Counted from the stretch's first letter, positions 24,668-32,725 are shown. The stretch: 34,677 nucleotides of DNA from Bacillus sp. (in: firmicutes) (GCA_011524525.1 WTKE01000081.1:1-34677); one strand, 5' to 3'. Notes: generated by a model from the sequence alone, not told the origin. Made by a program: numbers and translations.

Positions 24668-26013
24668 CGGTTGACCTCCTCTTTAAAGAGACCCTTAGAA
24701 ATTAACTCGAGCCACTGTTCGTGCATCCGTCTTGATAAAGCGTCTATATACGTCGTTGGATAAGCAGTCCCCGGTCCAGGGAAATTCTCGTCCGGTTCCA
24801 CGTGCGAGTACCCCATTAAATAATTGCTCACACTATTGTAATTCAAGCTTTTGTCTCTCATCATTAAGCCTTTACTTACTTCAACAATTCTCGCCCATGT
24901 TTCGGTATCATCTTGTTCTAGTGTTCCACTTGGTCCAAAAGAACCTAGATACCCTCGATAGGCAGCCTCTTTATATTCCTCCGGTGCTGCCGCATCAATT
25001 AAAAACCAGCACCAAACCTCTACCTTATCTGGCCCAAGTGGCCTCCACATTCGAAAGTTCAAGTAATTATGTAAGTGACCTTCCGTTCCATGAATGGGAC
25101 TTACAAATGATAAATTCGGATAAACTCCCCCCACGAAAACAGTCACTTTTGATTGAACCTCTAGCTGTTCAGGGGTTAAATGCTTCTCAAACAATGGCCA
25201 CATAGACTCAGGCATACCTTGGAAAGGTACTCTTGCTTTTCCTGTCTTAGAGGTTATCACATTAATACCATGTGCATTCTTAATTACCACTTGATGTCCA
25301 TAGCCAGCATACAGAGGATCTTCTGGACTTATACCCATTTCAACCGTGGATCGGTGAGTGGTTTGGACATGATACGGATCAGCAGCAAAGTTTTCAGCAG
25401 TTGCCTTCCAATTTGCTTTCGCTACCCAGCGCTGCGGAAGACCTCGTACTTCCATTCCTCCACTTCTACCAAGAAGAATATCTAAGTACCACTTCATCTC
25501 TCCTAGATAATCCTCTAGTGGTTCCGCATTTATATCAAGATTTCCAAAGATCATCCCTTGATACATTTCAACCTGAGGGATCGGTCTTAATCCCCACTCT
25601 GATTTATCCATTTCTTCCCCATACACTTTGTTTCCGGCGACAATCCCCACTAATTCACCGTTCAAATTATAGCTCCACCCATGGTAAGGACAAGTGAAGG
25701 TTTTTTTATTCCCTCGATCAGCTGTACATAGCTGCGTTCCACGATGGGTGCATGAGTTTAAAAATGCTTTAATCTCACCTTCACGAGTTCTAACTAAAAG
25801 GACCGGATCATTGACCATCCAGCGTGTCACATAGCTTCCTGGTTCTTTGATTTCCGTTTCATGGCCAAGAAATTGCCATGAATGTCCATAAATTTTTTCT
25901 ATTTCAAGGTCAAATATATCTGGATCCGTTAACACCCATTGTGGAAGAAGGCCTTCATCCATTTTTTCTTTTAATAAGTGAAATGCCTTTTCATCCAACG
26001 TTTTCTTAATCAT
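24664..26013 (-). CDS. Rieske aromatic-ring-hydroxylating oxygenase, alpha subunit
   Basis: A 449-residue catalytic subunit. The Rieske cluster ligands are C88, H90, C108 and H111 (CTHRG ... CPYHGW). The mononuclear iron ligands are H215, H220 and D368 or D369 (EQDD), with the bridging Asp D212 in NFAADPYH. This NWK..AENFAxDxYH form belongs to the naphthalene/biphenyl/phenylpropionate type, not to the phthalate-monomer or salicylate-hydroxylase types. I start at the ATG at 26013, which has GAGGAG 8 nt upstream; the GTG at 26022 overlaps that site. It follows the TRAP genes by 23 bp. No ferredoxin, reductase or diol dehydrogenase is coded here, so the electron source and product are unknown. 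Substrate unassigned. Confidence 0.92.
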   Translation of the reverse strand: MIKKTLDEKAFHLLKEKMDEGLLPQWVLTDPDIFDLEIEKIYGHSWQFLGHETEIKEPGSYVTRWMVNDPVLLVRTREGEIKAFLNSCTHRGTQLCTADRGNKKTFTCPYHGWSYNLNGELVGIVAGNKVYGEEMDKSEWGLRPIPQVEMYQGMIFGNLDINAEPLEDYLGEMKWYLDILLGRSGGMEVRGLPQRWVAKANWKATAENFAADPYHVQTTHRSTVEMGISPEDPLYAGYGHQVVIKNAHGINVITSKTGKARVPFQGMPESMWPLFEKHLTPEQLEVQSKVTVFVGGVYPNLSFVSPIHGTEGHLHNYLNFRMWRPLGPDKVEVWCWFLIDAAAPEEYKEAAYRGYLGSFGPSGTLEQDDTETWARIVEVSKGLMMRDKSLNYNSVSNYLMGYSHVEPDENFPGPGTAYPTTYIDALSRRMHEQWLELISKGLFKEEVNR

Positions 26014-26036
26014 ATGACCCACTCCTCGCTATATCT

Positions 26037-27341
26037 CTATTCAATCAAACCTGGTAGGTAGGTTACAATTTCAGGGAAAATAATTAATATAATCGTAAAA
26101 GCAACCATGGTACAGATGGCTGGAACAACACCTTTAAAAATTTGCTGAATAGGAACATCTTTTACGACACCGCTAATAATGTAAACGCTCAATCCTAGAG
26201 GCGGTGTAAGAACTCCGATATTGAGCACCATTACCATAATAATACCGAACCATAATCCGTCAAATCCTAATTGAGTGATCAAAGGATAAACGATAGGTAA
26301 GGTGAGGACCATTATGGCAATCCCCTCTAAAAACATTCCTAAAATAAAGTAGACTAAAAGAATCATTGCCATGATGAGATAAGGAGAAACGTCTAGTGAT
26401 CCGACAGTTGTTGTTAAATACATCGGGATTTGGCTTAACGCTAAGAACTTTCCGAATAATGATGCTCCAATCAAAATTAAGAACAGCATAACCGTCAATC
26501 GGATCGATTCATCCAAGGAAGAAATAAGCCCTTTAAAACTCAATCTTTTCGTTAAAAGAGTAAGGAAAAAGGCACCAATGGCTCCTATTCCGCCAGCCTC
26601 ACTTGGAGTGAAAACCCCAAAGTAAATTCCCCCGATACTAATTGCAAATATCAATAAGAAAGGCCAAACACTTTTTAAAGAGGAGAATTTTTCCTCGATG
26701 GTCGCCTTCTCCACTTTGGTAGGGGCGATGGAAGGGTCTAAGCGGACTTGGATGTTGATCATCAGCATAAAAAGTAGAGTCATGATGATCCCTGGAACTA
26801 ACCCTCCAATTAATAAAGGACCAATTGGCTCAGACGTTAATGCTCCGTATAAAATTAAGATCACGCTGGGGGGAATTAATATTCCCAGAGTACCACCGGC
26901 TGCAACTGCTGCTGTAGAAAAGGTCGTCCGGTAATTGTATTCTTTCATTTCAGGAATCGTGATCTTCGCCAAAGTAGCCGTCGTTGCGTTGGAAGATCCT
27001 GAAATAGCAGCAAAAATGGAGGCCGCACCGACCGTGGCAATGGCAAGACCACCACGAAAATGGCCAATCCACTTATCAACCGCATTAAACAGGTCCTTCC
27101 CTAGACCAGTGTTAGACATAAACATTCCCATTAATATAAACAGTGGAATTACACTTAACCCATAGTTATTAGACGTACCAAAAGCAGAGGAGCCAAGCTG
27201 TGACAATCCGACCTGCCAGTCGGATAGCCAAGATACACCTAAAAACCCTACTAAAAATAAAGATAGTCCTACAGACACCCTTAGTAAGATGAGAACCAAG
27301 AGGAACATAATCCCTATTACTCCTATCATTTCTGGACTCAT
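26037..27341 (-). CDS. dctM: TRAP transporter, large permease subunit DctM
   Basis: A 434-residue membrane protein with about 12 hydrophobic segments, the ion-coupled translocating subunit of a TRAP importer. Signatures: NNYGLSVIPLFILMGMFMSNTGLG (about 58-81), AAISGSSNATTATLAKITIPEMKEYNY, AAGGTLGILIPPSVILILYGALTSEPIGPLLIGGLVPG and GVLTPPLGLSVYIISGVVKD. Length is the usual one for DctM. Its ATG overlaps the DctQ stop by 4 bp. Sequence does not reveal the substrate; the oxygenase genes downstream suggest an aromatic acid. Confidence 0.95.
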   Translation of the reverse strand: MSPEMIGVIGIMFLLVLILLRVSVGLSLFLVGFLGVSWLSDWQVGLSQLGSSAFGTSNNYGLSVIPLFILMGMFMSNTGLGKDLFNAVDKWIGHFRGGLAIATVGAASIFAAISGSSNATTATLAKITIPEMKEYNYRTTFSTAAVAAGGTLGILIPPSVILILYGALTSEPIGPLLIGGLVPGIIMTLLFMLMINIQVRLDPSIAPTKVEKATIEEKFSSLKSVWPFLLIFAISIGGIYFGVFTPSEAGGIGAIGAFFLTLLTKRLSFKGLISSLDESIRLTVMLFLILIGASLFGKFLALSQIPMYLTTTVGSLDVSPYLIMAMILLVYFILGMFLEGIAIMVLTLPIVYPLITQLGFDGLWFGIIMVMVLNIGVLTPPLGLSVYIISGVVKDVPIQQIFKGVVPAICTMVAFTIILIIFPEIVTYLPGLIE

Positions 27342-27901
27342 TTTTTCACCACCTTTAGGAAGGATTTTAATGAATCAATCAAATACGTTAGTGTAAAACA
27401 AACCGCACCAACTGTCGCAAATGTAACGAATAAATAAAGAGGTAGTCCAAGGTCTCCACTTAATTCATTTCCGAAATAAATCCTTTTCGTATATTCGAAT
27501 AATTGCCAAGAGGTTAGGGACATAAGAATAAATAAAATGAGGGAAGTCATGGCATAAAGTGCATGTTGAACCTTTGCTGGCATCATATTTGTTAAAAAAT
27601 CAATTTCAATATGATCTTTTTTCAGTTGTGCCGAACCAAGGCTAAAAAAGATGATCATGGCTAGTGCCAATCCAGTCAGTTCGTATGTTCCAGTGATCGG
27701 CTTATTAAAAAAATATCGACCCAACACATCTGCCGTCGTAAGAAACATTAATAGAAACAAAATAATACTTGAAACCTTATGAAGAACATTATTTAAAGTA
27801 GACACGACTTTCTCGATTGGTTGAATCACTTTTTCTAAAAAAGAAACTTCGTCAAGAGCCGTAGCTCTCAACGAAACATCCTTTCTTACTTCTTGTTCCA
27901 T
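27338..27901 (-). CDS. dctQ: TRAP transporter, small permease subunit DctQ
   Basis: A 187-residue four-helix membrane protein. The family motif is present in DVLGRYFFNKPITGTYELTGLALAMIIFFSLGSAQLKKDHIEIDFL, where GTYEL and the KKDHIEID segment are conserved in DctQ proteins. The ATG at 27901 is taken because TTTGGAGGTG lies 6-7 nt before it; longer starts at GTG/TTG codons run through the ribosome site. It lies 27 bp after dctP and overlaps dctM. Confidence 0.92.
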   Translation of the reverse strand: MEQEVRKDVSLRATALDEVSFLEKVIQPIEKVVSTLNNVLHKVSSIILFLLMFLTTADVLGRYFFNKPITGTYELTGLALAMIIFFSLGSAQLKKDHIEIDFLTNMMPAKVQHALYAMTSLILFILMSLTSWQLFEYTKRIYFGNELSGDLGLPLYLFVTFATVGAVCFTLTYLIDSLKSFLKVVKK

Positions 27902-27928
27902 TACCAACACCTCCAAATCGGAAGACTA

Positions 27929-28987
27929 TTATTCTTCAATAAGCTTGACTGTTTCATCGTAAATCTTCTGGCCATCTACTCCTTTTTCTTTCATATCAGA
28001 TAACCATGTTTCCTTTACACCTTCAGAGTTATCCTTAAATTTTTGCAGTTCACTTTCTTCCAGACTAATAAATTCTACACCTGCATCCTTTGCTTCTGTT
28101 TCCGCTAAGCCCTTTTGATAATCAAACGCTGCTCCCGCCATTTTCGCCATTGGCTCACCAAGCAGTTCATCTTCAATGAGCTTTTGATCTTCTGGAGAAA
28201 TCTTATTCCAGCTATCTTTGTTCATAGCAACATAGAAAATACTAGTGTTAAAGTTTCCTAATGTAACATAATCAACTAAATCGGTAAGATTAAAATCTTT
28301 AATAGCTGCAACAGGTAAGACGCCCCCATCAATTACACCCTTTTGAAGGGCATCATAAATTTCTGGTGCTGGTAAGGAGACTGGAGTTGCTCCCCATGAC
28401 TTAATCATTTCACCTGCTTCAACAGACGGTGTTCTAAGCTTTAAACCTTTCACGTCCTCAAAGCTTCTGACCGCTTTTCCCTTCGTGATAATCGCGTAAG
28501 GATCAGCTGCGTGAACCCATAACAACTTTAAATCGTCATATTCCTTTTGGATTTCAGGGAACGTATCATAAAGCTTTTGTGCAACAACACTTAACTCCTC
28601 ACCCGTCCCGTTTGCAAGAAACGGAAGCTGAAGTACAGAGTGGGTTGGAAACTTTCCAGCATTATACCCATGTAACCCCCAGCCTGCATCCATGATTCCA
28701 GTTGTTATATTGTCTAACGTATCCTTAGGTCCACCGAGAGCTCCACCCGGATAGATTTGAAATTTCACTCGACCATCGGTAAGCTTTTCTACTTCTTCAC
28801 TGAACGGTTTCATTGCCTTCGAATCTTGTACATGGTCAGGAGAGTTCATATGCCCCATCTTAAAGGTAATTGATTTCGTATCCGAGGCAGCTTCGTCTCC
28901 CCCAGAACTTTTCGAACAAGCCGACACAAATACTAGTAAAATCAAGGTTAACATAGTAAAACTAAGCTTCATCCCTCTTTTCAACAT
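27929..28987 (-). CDS. dctP: TRAP transporter solute-binding lipoprotein DctP
   Basis: A 352-residue extracytoplasmic receptor of the DctP family. Signal peptide with lipobox VSAC (C24). Mature part: FKMGHMNSPDHVQDSKAMKPFSEEVEKLTDGRVKFQIYPGGALGG, then GLKLRTPSVEAGEMIKSWGATPVSLPAPEIYDALQKGVIDG (about 182-222), which includes the Arg that binds ligand carboxylate in this family. First gene of the TRAP-oxygenase operon, so the binding protein leads. GGGGG lies 7 nt before the ATG. The carboxylate-binding Arg supports an organic acid ligand, and the neighbours suggest an aromatic one. Confidence 0.93.
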   Translation of the reverse strand: MLKRGMKLSFTMLTLILLVFVSACSKSSGGDEAASDTKSITFKMGHMNSPDHVQDSKAMKPFSEEVEKLTDGRVKFQIYPGGALGGPKDTLDNITTGIMDAGWGLHGYNAGKFPTHSVLQLPFLANGTGEELSVVAQKLYDTFPEIQKEYDDLKLLWVHAADPYAIITKGKAVRSFEDVKGLKLRTPSVEAGEMIKSWGATPVSLPAPEIYDALQKGVIDGGVLPVAAIKDFNLTDLVDYVTLGNFNTSIFYVAMNKDSWNKISPEDQKLIEDELLGEPMAKMAGAAFDYQKGLAETEAKDAGVEFISLEESELQKFKDNSEGVKETWLSDMKEKGVDGQKIYDETVKLIEE

Positions 28988-29010
28988 CTTACATCCCCCT
29001 CTTCTCCTAA

Positions 29011-29024
29011 TTAAAACGCTTACA
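29011..29024 (-). promoter_or_regulatory. CRE-like site in the dctP leader
   Basis: On the minus strand TGTAAGCGTTTTAA matches TGWAARCGYTWNCW except at one position (A for C near the end). It is 24 bp upstream of the dctP start and downstream of the candidate promoter, a roadblock position. Confidence 0.45.
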
Positions 29025-29098
29025 TTCTGTTGTTTAGAAAAATCTTTTCTCTTAAGTTGGAAAGGATTCTCCTAAAATTTTCAATCTTCATATTTTTT

Positions 29099-29127
29099 AT
29101 CTTACTCACTACTTTTTACACTATCAA
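29099..29127 (-). promoter_or_regulatory. Candidate promoter of the TRAP-Rieske operon
   Basis: Minus-strand -35 TTGATA (29122-29127, 5 of 6), 17-nt spacer, -10 TAAGAT (29099-29104, 4 of 6). It is about 110 bp from the dctP start, leaving a long leader in which I see only the CRE-like site. Confidence 0.55.
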
Positions 29128-29134
29128 CATTAAA

Positions 29135-29151
29135 GTTTCTCTATACGCAAC
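29135..29151. promoter_or_regulatory. IclR/PraR-type operator at the dctP promoter
   Basis: GTTTCTCTATACGCAAC, 16 of 17 bases identical to the site at 24051-24067, and at the same distance (7 bp) from the candidate -35. A position upstream of -35 suits activation; repression is also possible. Confidence 0.7.
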
Positions 29152-29216
29152 AAAATACAAAAAATTTATTTTATTTTAAACTTTATAAATATTCACTTTA
29201 TTTATTTGGATTTATT

Positions 29217-29240
29217 TGCTATATTCTCCACTATAGAGAA
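29217..29240 (+). promoter_or_regulatory. Candidate iclR promoter with overlapping inverted repeat
   Basis: Extended -10 TGCTATATT (29217-29225) on the plus strand with a poor -35. The inverted repeat TTCTC-N7-GAGAA (29224-29240) overlaps the expected start of transcription. Its right part, CTATAGAGAAAC (29231-29242), reverse-complements to GTTTCTCTATAG, sharing 11 bases with the operator at 29135. This would suit autorepression. Confidence 0.5.
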
Positions 29241-29285
29241 ACAAACTTTATTCTGTTTCAAATGATGAAAAAAGGAGGATACTAG

Positions 29286-30059
29286 ATGGTTACGGAAAAA
29301 CAGGAAGACCAGCATCTATCATCTGTAAAAAATGCTTTACGAATATTAAGAAGCTTTACGATGGAAGAGCCTGAAAAGAAGATTAGCGACTTATCTACTT
29401 CTCTAGGTATTAATAAAAGCACGGTAAGTAGGACCATGGCGACGTTAGCTTCCGAAGGTTTTGTCTATAAAGATCCAGAGTCAAGAAAGTATCGACTCGG
29501 CTTATCCATCCTTTCCTTAAGTGGAATCGTTAATAGTCATATGGACATCTACAAAGAATCACAGTCTGTATTAAACCGTCTCGTGGAAAGTATTGGCGAA
29601 ACAGCCCATATTTCTGTACTCGATAAGGATGAAGTCATCTATCTTCAAAAGGTCGATTGCCACCACCCTGTTCGTGTGTTAACGAATGTTGGAAAAAGAA
29701 ATCCTCCTTATTGCACGAGCTCAGGTAAGGTGTTATTAGCCTATTCGGATGATCAACTAGTCGATAGAGTCATTGAAAAAGGCTTAACAAGATATACGAA
29801 AAACACCATTACCGACCCTAGAAAACTTCGTGCGCATTTAAAACAAATAAAAGAAAACGGTTACACTTTTAGCAGTGAAGAAATTCTCGAAGGGGTAAAC
29901 TCAATCGCTGCACCTGTCTATGATTATCGTGGAAAAGTCATCGCTGCATTAGCAATTGTAGGACCAAAACAAAGGATACAGGCAAACAAAGTTCCAGGCT
30001 ATGCAAAGAAAGTGATTCAAGCCGCCACGGAAATATCAAACCGTATGGGTTATTGGTAA
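29286..30059 (+). CDS. praR: IclR-family regulator of aromatic catabolism (PraR role)
   Basis: A 257-residue IclR protein. N-terminal winged helix (about 12-75): SVKNALRILRSF, then ISDLSTSLGINKSTVSRTMATLASEGFVYKD. C-terminal effector domain (about 90-250) with GETAHISVLDKDEVIYLQKVD, the NPPYCTSSGKVLLAY ligand-pocket stretch and GVNSIAAPVYDYRGKVIAALAIVGP. It is transcribed away from the TRAP-Rieske operon, and related 17-bp sites stand before that operon and before praB, so it likely controls both. In the Paenibacillus pra system the IclR protein PraR is a repressor. AAAGGAGG lies 7 nt before the ATG; the decarboxylase gene follows after 33 bp. Confidence 0.88.
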   Translation: MVTEKQEDQHLSSVKNALRILRSFTMEEPEKKISDLSTSLGINKSTVSRTMATLASEGFVYKDPESRKYRLGLSILSLSGIVNSHMDIYKESQSVLNRLVESIGETAHISVLDKDEVIYLQKVDCHHPVRVLTNVGKRNPPYCTSSGKVLLAYSDDQLVDRVIEKGLTRYTKNTITDPRKLRAHLKQIKENGYTFSSEEILEGVNSIAAPVYDYRGKVIAALAIVGPKQRIQANKVPGYAKKVIQAATEISNRMGYW

Positions 30060-30092
30060 AATTTTATTAAAATAATAAAGGAGAATCTCAAT

Positions 30093-31028
30093 ATGCATGA
30101 TTTTCACACTCATTTTATCCCTGATGATGTTCTTACTTGGTTAAAGGACCATAAAGAAATTGTCAATGCGAAATGGATAAAGAAGGAAGAAAACAAAGAT
30201 GATTTTTTAGTAGTTAATGAGAAATGGGGCTTTGAATTAAAACAATCCTTTATCGACACAGACTTGTATCTTCACAAACAAAAAGAAGCTGGTGTTTCTC
30301 ACTCCTTGATTTCACCTATACCACAGCTTTTTATGTATGATTTCCCACATGATATCACCACAGACATTTCCCAAGTATATAATCAATCTTTATCACAATT
30401 AGTTACACAAACAAAGGGATGCATATCCGCTCTTGGCACCGTTCCTCTCAGCCATCCTGAGCGAGCGGCACAAGTATTACATGATGCAATGAAACTAGGA
30501 CTTAAAGGGGCCATCATTGGACCCTCAGCAGCTGGGAAAATGCTTTCAGACGACTTTTTCATTCCATTTTTTGAAGAAGCAAACCAATTAAATGCGATTC
30601 TTTTTATTCATCCACTGCTAAGTGAAGATCCACGATTAAAAAAATGGATGATGCCTAATCTAATTGGTGTCCCATGGGAAACCACCGTGTGTGCAACAGA
30701 TATTCTTTTAAGCGGCATGATCGACAAGTATCCTAACATCAAAATTTTATTTGCTCATGGCGGAGGGTTCCTTCCTTATCAAATCGGTAGGCTTGATAAA
30801 GGATATGAACAATGGACAGCTGTTTCGTCCAACCTGCAGGGAAAGCCATCCGAGTACTTAAAACGCTTTTGGTATGATACCGTCTTATGGAATTCAGCAA
30901 GCATTGATTTTCTAGTGGAAACAGTAGGTGAAGATCGAGTCGTACCAGGTTCTGATTTTCCATTCGATCTTTGTACTTGGCCGCCTCAGGCGTCATTTGC
31001 AAGGGGAACTCAATCTTTACTATATTAA
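30093..31028 (+). CDS. praH: ACMSD-type amidohydrolase decarboxylase, probable 5-carboxy-2-hydroxymuconate semialdehyde decarboxylase
   Basis: A 311-residue member of the ACMSD branch of the amidohydrolase superfamily. Metal ligands are visible: H5-x-H7 (DFHTH), H173 (LFIHPL), catalytic-site H222 (FAHGGG) and D288 (GSDFPF). These enzymes decarboxylate aromatic acids and ring-opened semialdehydes. The pra pathway needs exactly this step between ring cleavage and PraB, and no other decarboxylase of this type is in the window. The chain ends about 23 residues after GSDFPFD, short of the usual C-terminal helices (a K-x-x-I-x-x-x-N-A-x-x-L segment is absent), and the stop lies at the base of a terminator, so the end may have been trimmed. 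Co-transcribed with the IclR gene. Confidence 0.78.
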   Translation: MHDFHTHFIPDDVLTWLKDHKEIVNAKWIKKEENKDDFLVVNEKWGFELKQSFIDTDLYLHKQKEAGVSHSLISPIPQLFMYDFPHDITTDISQVYNQSLSQLVTQTKGCISALGTVPLSHPERAAQVLHDAMKLGLKGAIIGPSAAGKMLSDDFFIPFFEEANQLNAILFIHPLLSEDPRLKKWMMPNLIGVPWETTVCATDILLSGMIDKYPNIKILFAHGGGFLPYQIGRLDKGYEQWTAVSSNLQGKPSEYLKRFWYDTVLWNSASIDFLVETVGEDRVVPGSDFPFDLCTWPPQASFARGTQSLLY

Positions 31029-31030
31029 AA

Positions 31031-31065
31031 AAACAAGTCAACCACTAAAAATGGTTGACTTGTTT
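31031..31065. terminator. Bidirectional terminator between convergent operons
   Basis: Perfect 14-bp stem AAACAAGTCAACCA / TGGTTGACTTGTTT with a 7-nt loop (31045-31051), flanked by A and T runs. It ends the plus-strand decarboxylase gene (stop 2 bp away) and the minus-strand flavoprotein gene (8 bp away). Confidence 0.9.
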
Positions 31066-31073
31066 ATATTTCG

Positions 31074-31520
31074 TTATTCACATAGAAGTTCATAAACTTC
31101 TTTGTCCAATTTAATAGCTAAGTCTTTATTATACGTTTTCTCATATGCAGGTTCAGTTGTTATCTTACCTCCGTAAAACATCACGTTCTCAACTTTTTCC
31201 ACTTCAATGGTGACGACGCATAGTTTCATAGTGAGTTCTTTTATTTCAGAGACGTATGCTTTTCCCTGCACTGAATAACAGCTTCCAGCTCCAATTACGC
31301 CTAATACTATGTTAGGATTCCTTTGAATATTCTCTATACTTGATGCTTTATGTCCAAGCGCCACTTTTATCGTCGTTCCATCAGCTGTAGGTTGCACCCA
31401 CGAAACAACACTTAACTGTGGTAAATTAGTTTCCACGTTCATTGTGATCAAGGAAACCATGGTTTCTCCCTGCAAAGAAGAAATTAGCTCAGCCGTCAAC
31501 TTGTTTGCACTTACTGTCAT
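31074..31520 (-). CDS. PNPOx-like FMN-binding split-barrel protein
   Basis: A 148-residue protein of the pyridoxamine-phosphate-oxidase-like split barrel fold (Pfam PF01243 type). TMVSLITMNVETNLPQLSVVSWVQP forms the first strands, HKASSIENIQRNPNIVLGVIGAGSCYSVQGKAYV the FMN-side strands. True PNPOx substrate residues are not evident, so a vitamin B6 role is unlikely; this subgroup is poorly characterised. The ATG at 31520 is chosen because GGAGG is only 1 nt from the ATG at 31526 but 7 nt from this one. It is last in the operon, 16 bp after a flavin-dependent monooxygenase, so supply of reduced flavin is a possible but unproven role; it lacks the usual HpaC-type reductase signature. Confidence 0.72.
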   Translation of the reverse strand: MTVSANKLTAELISSLQGETMVSLITMNVETNLPQLSVVSWVQPTADGTTIKVALGHKASSIENIQRNPNIVLGVIGAGSCYSVQGKAYVSEIKELTMKLCVVTIEVEKVENVMFYGGKITTEPAYEKTYNKDLAIKLDKEVYELLCE

Positions 31521-31536
31521 GTTCATTCCTCCATTT

Positions 31537-32721
31537 CTAGTATTCTACACTCACAGGAAGTCCAAGCTCCAATTTGCCAAAAAGCTCTCCAACCCAATCG
31601 AAATTAAATGCAGTATGCTGTGCTCCCGCATGAATATCACGCCAATATTGTTGTAATGGATGGCTTTCGGCTGATGCGGCGGCTCCACTGCTCGTATAAA
31701 TGGTTTCCATTGCTTCGGTACAAAGTTCCGCACAATAGCAATAATTTCTTCGTAATCTAACACGTTCCTTGTAATCAAGTACTCTTCCGGATTCTACTAA
31801 TTCCAGCGACTTATGAAGGAGGGCATCTACCGCTTCTAACTTAGCCGCTACCTTGGCCAGTCGAATTTGTTGATGTGATAAGTTTGCTACAGGCTCTCCT
31901 TTACGGGATTTATTTTTTCCAATGACCATATCCCGCCAAATGTCATATGCACCTTTTGTTGCTCCTAAAATAACAGATAATAATGTTACAGGCATTACCG
32001 CTGACAGTTGTATACGATAAAGTGGAGCCTTATTTTGTTCCATCCCAGGAGAAATGCCATGAAGGTTCCACGGAGTCAACTCCATCGTGCGGTATTCTGG
32101 AACAAACACATCCGTTAATTCTAGTAAGTTACTACCTGTTCCTCTCATTCCCACAACATGCCATACGTCAATCACTCTCAAATCGCTTTTCGGAACGAGG
32201 AAATACAACATCTTTTTTTCTTTCTGGCTATCTTCTTGTGGAGCTGCCGCACTAATCATGACCCAATCACAGTGGTTAATACCAGAAGAAAATCCCCATT
32301 TTCCTGTTAGACGATATCCATCTTTTACTTTTAGGATTTCTGCGTTTGGACTTGGATTGATGGAGGTGGCTAAACAAGCATCTGGATTGTCTTTCCATAC
32401 ATCTTTTTGAGCGTCGTTCGGGAAAAAGGCAAGCATCCAGCTGTGAAGCAGTAATAAGGAATAACACCAACCCGCAGAGGCATCCCCTTTTGATACCTCA
32501 ATTGCACTACCAGCTAATGTTTTCCAATCAAGCTCGTGTCCTCCCCAACGGCTCGGCACCAGCGAACGAACTAACCCGGATGCAATAAAATCGTCAATGT
32601 TTTCTTGTGGTTGATGTCTCAAGCTTTCTCCTTCACCTGAACGAGAACGTATAATGACAGATAATTCCTTCGCACGTTCTATTGCTTCATCATGAGATAA
32701 CTTATTTAACATTTTGTTCAT
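31537..32721 (-). CDS. Acyl-CoA-dehydrogenase-like flavin monooxygenase (group D, HsaA/HpaH type)
   Basis: A 394-residue protein with the acyl-CoA dehydrogenase fold used by two-component aromatic hydroxylases. Seen: N-terminal helical domain (GLVRSLVPSRWGGHELDWKTLAGSAIEVSKGDASAGWCYSLL), the beta-domain LTGKWGFSSGINHCDWVMISAA, VVGMRGTGSNLLELTDVFVPEYRT, and the C-terminal helices RRNYCYCAELCTEAMETIYTSSGAAAS with QHTAFNFD. It lacks the catalytic Glu context of CoA dehydrogenases and fits HsaA, IacA and p-hydroxyphenylacetate C2 proteins, which hydroxylate phenols with FMNH2 or FADH2 from a partner. The ATG at 32721 follows AGGAGGGTGAGGGA, 4 bp after the dioxygenase gene. Substrate unknown. Confidence 0.83.
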   Translation of the reverse strand: MNKMLNKLSHDEAIERAKELSVIIRSRSGEGESLRHQPQENIDDFIASGLVRSLVPSRWGGHELDWKTLAGSAIEVSKGDASAGWCYSLLLLHSWMLAFFPNDAQKDVWKDNPDACLATSINPSPNAEILKVKDGYRLTGKWGFSSGINHCDWVMISAAAPQEDSQKEKKMLYFLVPKSDLRVIDVWHVVGMRGTGSNLLELTDVFVPEYRTMELTPWNLHGISPGMEQNKAPLYRIQLSAVMPVTLLSVILGATKGAYDIWRDMVIGKNKSRKGEPVANLSHQQIRLAKVAAKLEAVDALLHKSLELVESGRVLDYKERVRLRRNYCYCAELCTEAMETIYTSSGAAASAESHPLQQYWRDIHAGAQHTAFNFDWVGELFGKLELGLPVSVEY

Positions 32722-32725
32722 TCCC

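Noticed and set aside
24732-25205. Plus-strand 157-codon frame inside the Rieske alpha gene
   Set aside because: Antisense to metal-ligand-bearing coding sequence; low-complexity, no start signal.
30739-31041. Minus-strand 100-codon frame opposite the decarboxylase gene
   Set aside because: Overlaps the terminator hairpin and has no ribosome site; explained by the opposite coding strand.
30949-31075. Frameshift in the decarboxylase gene as the cause of its short C-terminus
   Set aside because: I read the other two frames after GSDFPFD; neither restores the expected helix or N-A-x-x-L segment, so a simple one-base shift does not explain it.
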